DNA of 56,455 nt from an uncultured Candidatus Poseidoniales archaeon (GTDB lineage: Archaea > Thermoplasmatota > Poseidoniia > Poseidoniales > Poseidoniaceae). Below the pieces are notes generated by a model that made no database searches, had not been told where the DNA came from, and saw only the letters and a list, made by a program, of their open reading frames with translations. Below are positions 19,001-26,078 of this stretch, piece after piece. Both the position numbers and the translations under genes were made by a program. The stretch lies in contig CAJJCP010000033.1 of assembly GCA_905182715.1 (NCBI GenBank), positions 1 to 56,455 of the forward strand, written 5' to 3'. Position 1 is the first letter of the stretch, and each line of letters starts with the position of its first letter.

Positions 19001-20690
19001 GGTCAATTTCGGTTCGCTCGTCAATGACTTTGTGTATTCAACAGTCGTCGATTTAGGCGGGCTTGAAACAACTGCTGAAAATATGTCGTTAGGTCTTGAT
19101 TTGGTCACTGGAGAACTTTTCAACGTTACAATGGATGTTCAGAAGGGCACAAATGTAGCTGGACAGCCTGAATGGTCTCATGGCATTGGCATGGAAGTGT
19201 TTGAAGCAACAGACGTCTCTTTCAACCTCTCCAGGATGCCAACGTTCACCCTCTCGAGTCGAGAAGTCGTGTTCAATGCCTTTGCCGATTACAAAATCAG
19301 TTCTACAGAATACGATGCAGTTCTTGAGGCTGCTGAAGCAGCGAATATCTCGAATATTGCACCTCTCCTCCTCGCTTTAGAAGATGGAATTGTTTTGGAT
19401 TCTGAGATTGAAGGTGTGAATCTTAGTATCTGGGAAGATGAAGGCATCACGTTTGAGGTACGCCGTTCTTGGCATCTTCGTTCATGGTTACCAAGTATGC
19501 CAACTGGCCGAATCATCTTGGAATATGACTTCCGTATGGTTGATGAAATCCCAGTGTATGAGTTGGACCTGTTCCTCGAGCAATGGACGCCAAAACGCCA
19601 ACAAATGAGCATTATTATCAACGGATTAGAAGGCAGAAACATGGAGTTTGTTATTTCCGGTCTTGATACCAGCGGGCCAAATAATGTCGAAGCAAATGCT
19701 GTATTCTCGACCCAAGATAATCTCACAGTTCCTCGTGTTTCGATTGATATGTACTATGATTTAGGAACTCGCCTTGATTCAGCACATGCTATTTTCATCG
19801 ACCAGCGCGCACTCAGTCGTGTCGAGGCATTGATCGTAGGCGTTCCTCAATCAACAGATTTCTCAACCACCATTGGAGACATTTTCCTCATCGATGTCAC
19901 CGTTCCATCTCAGTATCAAATCGATGGCCATTCGGCGGAATCTTTGATGATTCAACAAATGCGTTACGTCGATGGTTTCTGGTGGCCTGCTACCGCCTTC
20001 ATGCGTGATTTGCCAGGTGAAATGCATCTCGCAGCTCAACCAAATAATGTGTTTGACATCCGAGCAGATATTTCCTTCCAAGGCATGATGGAATTAGATT
20101 ATCGCTCAAACACAGACGATATGGATTTGTATCTCGAAGCGTCTGGGCGTTCGGTTGATTTCAAAGGTGATATACTGATGTTAGCCGAAGACCTTCCTTC
20201 GACTTTTGTTCTGGAAACAACGGACGATTGGGGTATGCGTATTGCCTCTTCAGGCCAGGGTGTAAGCCGCCTTTACATCAAACAAACCGACTTACCTTCC
20301 ACACCTGGGGTGACCATTGACCGAGTTGAAGTGATTGGTCAAAACCTCAAATCTGCTACGATTCAAATCTACATGGGCCCATTCCAGTATCCAGTTATCG
20401 TTTTGGATGACATTACCAATGGCCGAATTGTTGCGAGTGCTGAGGCAACGGTTGAACCAAGCTACACCACTGGTTTCCTCGAAGGTTACTCCTTCAATGG
20501 CCGTGCAGTTTTACTTGATGCCCAATTTACTGGACCATTGCCTACCGCTTCATCAATTGGTGTCAATGGTATGGTGACAGACCTTTCACTCATCGGCTCA
20601 CTCACAGGTGATAGCGTTGAAACTCGACACGTGTTGATCGTTGAACCGATTACGACAGTTATTGCCAGTGGTTTGGCCTTGGTATGGTGA
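16074..20690 (+). CDS. Giant exported protein of unknown function (about 1538 residues)
   Basis: From the ATG at 16074 the protein begins with a good signal peptide (MAVALIFLMIISLAQPASA). An in-frame ATG at 16011 would put 21 polar residues in front of it and is less likely. The rest is beta-strand-rich, acidic and low in cysteine, with aspartate-rich loops such as D-I-D-G-D-S-V-D-D near residue 186. I recognise no catalytic domain. The C terminus ends in a short hydrophobic segment (VIASGLALVW) rather than a full membrane helix, so anchoring may come from the next gene, which starts four bases later. It is probably a surface-layer, adhesion or substrate-binding protein; this is inference from its export signal and neighbours. 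Confidence 0.6.
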   Translation: MAVALIFLMIISLAQPASADLSVSRNDFGVLDELDEILSTRTDNGESLVAAQGAADALNAVDLAQRPVDSTDPLSQASSYLDSLELRDSSPFVADHPRPYEFLMDASTQPDGWPYNLFETLFSVESLGLTDPLAIGINTYAVYVNFTSRNNGPSHEAWVEGTFTGEILVGTDIVLFKNYIDIDGDSVDDLSVGLTIEGLATQGEGFGLEFGDCGVPPLTVPCIEELWIRPTFNWEVTALNQNDFLWNNLSHLEVSLMKGLAFDVTLEDSESYAIVIDTRFTQPPHDFTLGVGLQKITFSVNAVITNTLGFLNSLATGGINSSSLSLTSISAPYAIRASNPDADSSNRQSDCDDGSGYFDPIADHIADSDEHKCGFGLGVGFIRFEGVDGGASAKVLETAYIDAGFHPEVGDTRLPNEIDITLRNDNLGQNTFDTVEIFSDYGSDMFLHYFEDRSNTTEGDSPFGNTTDSRTWIRGLPSGTLHPDEIAAVFTMIGEEPGGTDLPGDVPTRLSMIIAIKNFTGDSSNNVNDPTLPINPAYPPKTLVAIVATESIDLLEYKSTFMRGGYASDSSSIVLNIANVPKVIIVEGSFEIPESGLSRVNYDNPNLNSIAQIFDNALLTIVEVILDIGDVVNGLPESIVGTAGASGGEIRLNCYNQVRQSLPNSTRGPMEIGSVSIAISSSNQPWLPEIDHILLSEDTNIDVVNGRIGPQSPLVPVAMSARIGGISSVAHTYDPINDVRQMELRGVNGGPLLIGHILHNDGDLVNANQQSATLSNRPSTFNVTQTSEDLTYAASAPIGTITYGGNGDGQRNAIRLSGLPASFQIILGDTIGYVASTPMDSIEVQLTNASQPLSMDGDHFRFWVDETTGEASLSTAISDVTSIRRLSPLNPGANGPEGNSRIELIRSDSSPMNILLEDETEYEDAFKGLNGRIAIDPLPANITVAFPSGVDSTGLELPTFDEGDGVQALSFFLGDLVNFGSLVNDFVYSTVVDLGGLETTAENMSLGLDLVTGELFNVTMDVQKGTNVAGQPEWSHGIGMEVFEATDVSFNLSRMPTFTLSSREVVFNAFADYKISSTEYDAVLEAAEAANISNIAPLLLALEDGIVLDSEIEGVNLSIWEDEGITFEVRRSWHLRSWLPSMPTGRIILEYDFRMVDEIPVYELDLFLEQWTPKRQQMSIIINGLEGRNMEFVISGLDTSGPNNVEANAVFSTQDNLTVPRVSIDMYYDLGTRLDSAHAIFIDQRALSRVEALIVGVPQSTDFSTTIGDIFLIDVTVPSQYQIDGHSAESLMIQQMRYVDGFWWPATAFMRDLPGEMHLAAQPNNVFDIRADISFQGMMELDYRSNTDDMDLYLEASGRSVDFKGDILMLAEDLPSTFVLETTDDWGMRIASSGQGVSRLYIKQTDLPSTPGVTIDRVEVIGQNLKSATIQIYMGPFQYPVIVLDDITNGRIVASAEATVEPSYTTGFLEGYSFNGRAVLLDAQFTGPLPTASSIGVNGMVTDLSLIGSLTGDSVETRHVLIVEPITTVIASGLALVW

Positions 20691-20694
20691 TTGT

Positions 20695-21360
20695 ATGTCG
20701 GATGAACATCGAATTGCAGTCAACGAGCACGGAGACATGTTGGTTCATGAAGACGATATTGAATCGATTGGTTTACTTGACGTCGCTCGCCTTCAAAAAA
20801 TAGAATCACTCGGCTATTCACTGGATGAAGATGGAATTGAAACCTACGAAGATATGCAAAGGGTTTCCAAAGCAATGGATACGATTCGCAGACAAGTCAG
20901 TCCCAGCCGTGTCGCATTAGCGGGAATTGTGGTCTTACTCCTCCTCGGCGTCATAGCCAGCGGTTGGTACTGGGTTTTGCCACGGGATGCGGTAAATGTG
21001 GAAACGCAATATCTTCAACGAGGCGGGCATTTGATGATGTCCGAAATTCATAATGTTGGGAGTCGCGACATAACTGATGTTTCTGTTCAAATCGAGTTTC
21101 AATCTCTTGACGGAGAGGTTCTCGGTTTGATGTCCATCGAAACTGAGCGAATAGAATCACATTCATCGCTTGCAGGTGATAAATTAGAAATGCTCATCAT
21201 TGGATACACCGTATGGGATGAATATGTGATTGTCGTCGATTTAGACTATACGGATTACAATGGTAATCTTCATTCGGAAACATGGTCGCATTCCGTTGGT
21301 ATTTGGAGCAGTGAACGCTTCAATGACAAAGCGGATCGTAGCACATGGCCGATTTCATGA
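20695..21360 (+). CDS. Type II membrane protein with extracellular beta-sandwich domain
   Basis: A 221-residue protein. The first 60-70 residues are acidic and cytoplasmic (no signal peptide). A single helix of about 22 residues near 80-102 (VALAGIVVLLLLGVIASGWY) is followed by a 115-residue exterior domain with strands typical of an Ig-like or CARDB-like fold (for example H-N-V-G-S-R-D-I-T-D-V-S-V-Q-I-E-F). It starts four bases after the stop of the giant exported protein, so the two are almost certainly made from one mRNA and may form a complex with this protein as membrane partner. The ATG at 20695 is chosen because upstream in-frame starts lie inside the preceding gene. Confidence 0.6.
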   Translation: MSDEHRIAVNEHGDMLVHEDDIESIGLLDVARLQKIESLGYSLDEDGIETYEDMQRVSKAMDTIRRQVSPSRVALAGIVVLLLLGVIASGWYWVLPRDAVNVETQYLQRGGHLMMSEIHNVGSRDITDVSVQIEFQSLDGEVLGLMSIETERIESHSSLAGDKLEMLIIGYTVWDEYVIVVDLDYTDYNGNLHSETWSHSVGIWSSERFNDKADRSTWPIS

Positions 21361-21421
21361 ATTCAGTGTTTAGGACCCAAATTACCCATAGCGATAAAAC
21401 AGGGCGATAAGAGGCTATCTC

Positions 21422-24400
21422 GTGCAAGTCAGACGTTCGATGCTGGGGCCATTCGCTCTCATCACTCTTTTTATCTTGCAAAGCATGTCTCCCTTACTCC
21501 ACCCCGTAGGGGTGGATTCATCGGAAATGGAAAATGAAGGTGGTATTGAATGGGTTCAATTTGACCTTGTCGATGGCGTCTATTCCGATGCCGTAGGGTA
21601 CAGCGAATATTCTTCATCTGTTGAACATCGTGATGTCATTGCCGAAAGTCGAATCGGTACGTTCGATCTCAATGGGTTCCAACTGGACCGTCCAGTTCCA
21701 GAAGAATGGATGATGCCTCGATTTGATTTGAGTTTAATTTTAATTTCCAATGACCTTTTGATGCTCGATGTACGAACTGCACTCGCCGATATTCCTGGTC
21801 TCGCAGTTCGAGAATTTATTGCCCCTTCCGGCCTTCTGGTCCAAGGCACCCCGTTTGCATTGTCGAGTCTTTCATCAGTTGACGGTGTCATGGCTCAACA
21901 TCCTGTGCCGCTTGCTCTACTGATTGACGACCCTGTGCTCGATGTCTTGATGCTTGAAGGCGGAGAAGAAGCACTTCAAGGCACTTCGATGCGGATTGAA
22001 GGTTGGAGAAACGATGAAGGTCCAATGGATTCCATTCAGTTTACCGATGCCATAGGTTCGGAATTAGGCCAGAAAGTGATTGAGATCATCCCTCTTGCTT
22101 TCTCAGAATCTCATCAGTGGGATTCCGGGCGCTTCCAAGGTATACTTTCAACTGAGGATTTGATTGGTATTGTTGCTCAACCTTCGTTGCGAACATTCCG
22201 CTTTGAACCGACCTTCAGTTCAGACAACAGTCAAGCACGTGTTCACATGAAAACATCTCAAATGACCAGTTACTTCCCGAGTGGAGATCTGGATGGTTCT
22301 GGGCAAATTGTTGCCGTTGCGGACTCAGGTCTCGATGCTGACCATGGCGATTTTGGAAATCGAGTCGTTTCGAATAACGATGTCATTGGCGACGGTTCAA
22401 CCGCAGACAAGCATTCAGGCCACGGAACCCATGTCGCCTGTACTGTTCTAGGCGATGGTACCCAAGGAGGCTATTCTGGAGTTGCACCTTCCGCAGAACT
22501 TTACTTCCAAGCTATGGAAAATGACAACACGGGTAACTTCCAATCACCCTCGCTGAATTATCTTCTCAACAGCGCTTATTCAGGCGGTGCTTTCACCCAT
22601 ACCAACTCTTGGGGCTCTTCCTTGGTAAGTGATCAGGGCAAGTATACTTCAGAGAGCGAAGACGTCGATGACCGAGCAAATTATTACGACCGATATTACA
22701 ACGGTCACAGCGGTCTAACTATTCTTTTCGCAGCAGGTAACGATGGCCCAGATACTGGAACGGTCGGTGCGCCTTCAACAGCTAAGAACACAATCACTGT
22801 TGGTAACCACCAAAACCGATATTCAGGGGCTCCAGATTCAATCATGTCCGGCTCCTCTCGAGGACCTACCGATGATGGGCGCATCAAGCCAGACCTTCTT
22901 GCTCCAGGTGGTTATGTTCGCTCATGCAGGGCACAGGAAGCAACCGATACCGGTGGTTCAACTTGGTCGAACAGTTACTATCTCGAATACACCGGGACTT
23001 CAATGGCAGCGCCCAATGCAGCAGGGGCTGCAGTCATGGTGCGCGAATATCTTGAAGAGATTGCACTCCGTCCATCTCCTCAAGGTGCTTTAGTCAAAGC
23101 TTTACTGATTTTGGGAGCGCAGGATATCGGTTCGCGAGATATTCCAAACGATGATGAAGGATGGGGTCGTTTGGATTTGCGTAACACACTTGCCCCTACA
23201 TCTGGCCAGGGAATCTGGGTCGATGATCGCTCAGTTTTATCTGGTACTGGTAATTCGAAAACGTACAGTTTCAACATCTCGCAAGGTAATTCCGGTTTCA
23301 AAACAGTTCTTGTTTGGTCGGATGAGCGCGGTTCACCTTTCTCCAATACTCAATTAGTCAACAACCTCAATATCGAAGTCACGGATCCAAGTGGTGAGAT
23401 TTATCTTGGTAATGACTTTTCAAATGGACGTTCCACTACAGGCGGCTCGGCAGATAATTTGAACAACGTCGAAGTTGTATTGGTCGATAATGCCGAACTC
23501 GGTGTTTGGACAGTCAAAGTCAAGGATGGATACCATGGCGGTAGTAAGGCGCAACCATTCGCCATAGCAGTCATGGGACATGGCGTCAATGACCTTCGTC
23601 CTGACCCATCGGTAATGGAACAAGAATTCGCCATGTCAGTCACTATTCCTCAAGTTGGCGACCAACTGCAAGTGACTTCGAAAGTATTCAATGTCGGTAA
23701 TGTTCGAGCAGATTTCTTTGACATAACGTTCGAAGTGGATGGCGTTGAAATTGATACGAAGAACATCGATTTGGGCGCTGGTTCATCAAAGACCCAAATC
23801 TGGTATTGGACCCCACAAATTGCAGGCCAATCAGTCCTCTCTTTCATCATTGACCCGAACGATGAAATCGAAGAAATCCTTGAAAATAATAATCGGCATG
23901 ACGTCTTTGTGAATGTCACTGCTCCAGGAGTCAAACTTTCTGCAGAGCCTCAAACTTTGATGCTATTGAACACTAGCCAATCGACCACCTCATGGAATCT
24001 CACACTCACCAACACAGCCCTTGTATCTACCAATGCAAGTCTCTTGACACAAGCTGTCATGAATGACGAAAATGGTCAGACTGAATCATGGTACGTCGGA
24101 GCAAATGAATCGAATTTCACTCTCGATGGCCAAGATTCAGCGGAAATCGTTGTCACTCTGGTTCATCCAACCCCTCCCTCTCCGGGGTTGTATCGGATTG
24201 ATTTGCTTGGTATCGATGTTGATAATGGAGTAAGTTATCCATATATGCTTTATCTTGAGGTTCCTGATTTGCCCAACTTACGCCTTGAATACGATTACCA
24301 AATTGTACCGGTTTCTCCATCGGAGCCAACCAGTATTGACATTCGTTTATTCAACATCGGTAATGCCAATATCGGATATGATTTATTCCTTGAAGCACCT

Positions 24401-25993
24401 GCTGGCTGGGATGCTGGATTCGACACCCTGTCGAGCGTTCCCGGGGCGAGTTCAGGTTCCACTGGCCTGATTTCGAAAGACACTCACCGAGTCATTGGAA
24501 TGTCCTTTACGCCTCCACAAGTGATGACCGCTGCCGGAGCAGAACGAATGGTTCGTTTAACTGCGATCTCTCAAACTGAAATTACCGAAAGTTGGGTTTT
24601 TGATATACCAATTAAGGTCGATACGGTCAAACTCGTCGATGTCAATTTAGAAACAAATATTGGCGTGCTTCGCCCTGACTCATACTTCAGCGCCTTATTC
24701 TCATTGCAACACAGAGGCAACGTCGATCTTTCATTTACGCCCTCTTTTGAATTACCTTCGGGTTGGACTGTTACCTCTGGTATTGAGCCATTTGACCTTA
24801 CATGGGCCTCTTCGAAGAATTTATTGTTCGGAATCTCAGGTGATGGAACTGGAACTTCTGGAGAAGTTAAATTATACCTTGATAGCGGTTCTGAAAGAAT
24901 TACTTGGGTCGGGGAATTTAACGTTGAAGTTCTTGCACAACCAACGCTCAGTTTTGTCAGTCTTGACTATGAGGACGGCACTTCTTGGGAAACCTCATTT
25001 GGAGAAGGCAGTCATCCTACCGGTGTTCCAATGCTGTTCACTTGGTTGGTTGGAAATGAAGCGAATGTTGAATGGGAGCCAATCGCTACACTTGCTTTGA
25101 GTGATGGTTTGTTTGGTGAATGTTCGGTCGTTGAACCCATCGGGCCGGGTGACATTGAACCGGTATCTTGTACTGTTATTATTTCACCATCATTAGCACC
25201 ATTGAGTCAACCTTCCTTCGCCTTAAAGCTCAATGGCGGTGGGGTTGAGTACTCCGAAAATATTGGTCTTCTTGTTGCGACAGTGTTTGAATCGTCATGG
25301 GTTCAAGAACGAACAACTTCCTTTACCACTGGAAATCAAGAAGAATTAGAAGTTACATTATTGAATGCTGGAAACATTGCCTTTTCACATAAGTTAGTCA
25401 TCGAAGCGTCCAAGGATTGGACAGCCACTATCGATGGGAACGACATCGCAAATTTAGAACCTGGACAATCGATGTCAATTCGTCTTCTCGTACGCGCCGA
25501 TCGTCCCGGTGATGGAATTCTAACACTCGGTTTACAAGGTGCAGATTCGGTTACCAACGCTTCAATCGAATTGACAGTCACTTCTGAAGGAGAACCAATT
25601 GGAACTTCCGGCCAAACTCTTCCTGCTGGAGGTATGGTTTTCGGTGTTCTTCTGATTGCGGTTCTCATCGGTGCAGTCCTCTTCTCTCAACGCAGAAAGC
25701 AAGAACCTTCACAACTTCATCTCGCTCCTCCTATGTCTGTAATGCCGAATTTAGTTCATCCGATTCAACCCCTTGCTCCAGCCCCCCAACCCGTTGTTCA
25801 AGTCCCATTAGAACAAACAAAACAGGAAGGGCCGATGTGTTGGTCATGCCGTGATGAAATCACAGGATTGATGTTGGGTTGCCCTGGATGCGGCGCTCGG
25901 TATCATCGAGCAGATTTCGTAGCGTGTACTTCAGGTTCTCTCGCTCAATGCGTGAATTGTCAAACTCAAGTTTCATCTTTCGTCGAAGCATGA
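21422..25993 (+). CDS. Surface subtilisin-family (S8) protease with CARDB-like repeats, TM helix and RING/PHD-like cytoplasmic tail
   Basis: A 1523-residue protein from GTG at 21422 (an ATG at 21440 is also possible). A signal peptide is followed by a prodomain-like region. The catalytic domain (about 290-590) has all the S8 residues: D301 in V-A-D-S-G-L-D, H334 in G-H-G-T-H-V, N440 in A-A-G-N-D-G and S527 in G-T-S-M-A-A-P. A P-proprotein/jelly-roll-like region and several CARDB-type beta domains (from about 740) complete the exterior. One helix near 1410-1430 spans the membrane. The C-terminal tail carries eight zinc ligands in the order C-C-C-C-H-C-C-C (C-x2-C-x10-C-x2-C-x4-H-x6-C-x7-C-x2-C). 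It probably degrades extracellular protein at the cell surface. Confidence 0.85.
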   Translation: MQVRRSMLGPFALITLFILQSMSPLLHPVGVDSSEMENEGGIEWVQFDLVDGVYSDAVGYSEYSSSVEHRDVIAESRIGTFDLNGFQLDRPVPEEWMMPRFDLSLILISNDLLMLDVRTALADIPGLAVREFIAPSGLLVQGTPFALSSLSSVDGVMAQHPVPLALLIDDPVLDVLMLEGGEEALQGTSMRIEGWRNDEGPMDSIQFTDAIGSELGQKVIEIIPLAFSESHQWDSGRFQGILSTEDLIGIVAQPSLRTFRFEPTFSSDNSQARVHMKTSQMTSYFPSGDLDGSGQIVAVADSGLDADHGDFGNRVVSNNDVIGDGSTADKHSGHGTHVACTVLGDGTQGGYSGVAPSAELYFQAMENDNTGNFQSPSLNYLLNSAYSGGAFTHTNSWGSSLVSDQGKYTSESEDVDDRANYYDRYYNGHSGLTILFAAGNDGPDTGTVGAPSTAKNTITVGNHQNRYSGAPDSIMSGSSRGPTDDGRIKPDLLAPGGYVRSCRAQEATDTGGSTWSNSYYLEYTGTSMAAPNAAGAAVMVREYLEEIALRPSPQGALVKALLILGAQDIGSRDIPNDDEGWGRLDLRNTLAPTSGQGIWVDDRSVLSGTGNSKTYSFNISQGNSGFKTVLVWSDERGSPFSNTQLVNNLNIEVTDPSGEIYLGNDFSNGRSTTGGSADNLNNVEVVLVDNAELGVWTVKVKDGYHGGSKAQPFAIAVMGHGVNDLRPDPSVMEQEFAMSVTIPQVGDQLQVTSKVFNVGNVRADFFDITFEVDGVEIDTKNIDLGAGSSKTQIWYWTPQIAGQSVLSFIIDPNDEIEEILENNNRHDVFVNVTAPGVKLSAEPQTLMLLNTSQSTTSWNLTLTNTALVSTNASLLTQAVMNDENGQTESWYVGANESNFTLDGQDSAEIVVTLVHPTPPSPGLYRIDLLGIDVDNGVSYPYMLYLEVPDLPNLRLEYDYQIVPVSPSEPTSIDIRLFNIGNANIGYDLFLEAPAGWDAGFDTLSSVPGASSGSTGLISKDTHRVIGMSFTPPQVMTAAGAERMVRLTAISQTEITESWVFDIPIKVDTVKLVDVNLETNIGVLRPDSYFSALFSLQHRGNVDLSFTPSFELPSGWTVTSGIEPFDLTWASSKNLLFGISGDGTGTSGEVKLYLDSGSERITWVGEFNVEVLAQPTLSFVSLDYEDGTSWETSFGEGSHPTGVPMLFTWLVGNEANVEWEPIATLALSDGLFGECSVVEPIGPGDIEPVSCTVIISPSLAPLSQPSFALKLNGGGVEYSENIGLLVATVFESSWVQERTTSFTTGNQEELEVTLLNAGNIAFSHKLVIEASKDWTATIDGNDIANLEPGQSMSIRLLVRADRPGDGILTLGLQGADSVTNASIELTVTSEGEPIGTSGQTLPAGGMVFGVLLIAVLIGAVLFSQRRKQEPSQLHLAPPMSVMPNLVHPIQPLAPAPQPVVQVPLEQTKQEGPMCWSCRDEITGLMLGCPGCGARYHRADFVACTSGSLAQCVNCQTQVSSFVEA
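21498..21516 (+). repeat. Perfect GC-rich hairpin inside the protease signal-peptide region
   Basis: TCCACCCC, then GTA, then GGGGTGGA: a perfect 8-base-pair stem with a 3-base loop, about 76 bases into the protease reading frame. The core CCCGTAGGG is shared with the element at 15928-15940. Confidence 0.55.
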
Positions 25994-26059
25994 AGTTGAT
26001 AACCAAGTTTGTTTTGCTTGACACATACAAGGGTAGTCTTTTGATAGTAAGGCCGCCAC

Positions 26060-26078
26060 CGGGGGTCATGGACCCCCG
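26060..26078 (+). promoter_or_regulatory. Perfect hairpin with the start codon in its loop
   Basis: CGGGGGTC, then ATG, then GACCCCCG. The arms are eight bases, perfectly complementary and almost pure G/C, and the three-base loop is exactly the ATG chosen as start of the downstream CARDB-like protein. In RNA this would be a very stable stem that could hide the start codon. The effect on translation is inference. Confidence 0.55.

Noticed and set aside
25879-26067. Extended N terminus of the CARDB-like protein into the protease gene
   Set aside because: The extra residues lie over the protease zinc-finger codons; the signal peptide fits the ATG at 26068. The ATG at 25990 remains a weaker alternative.
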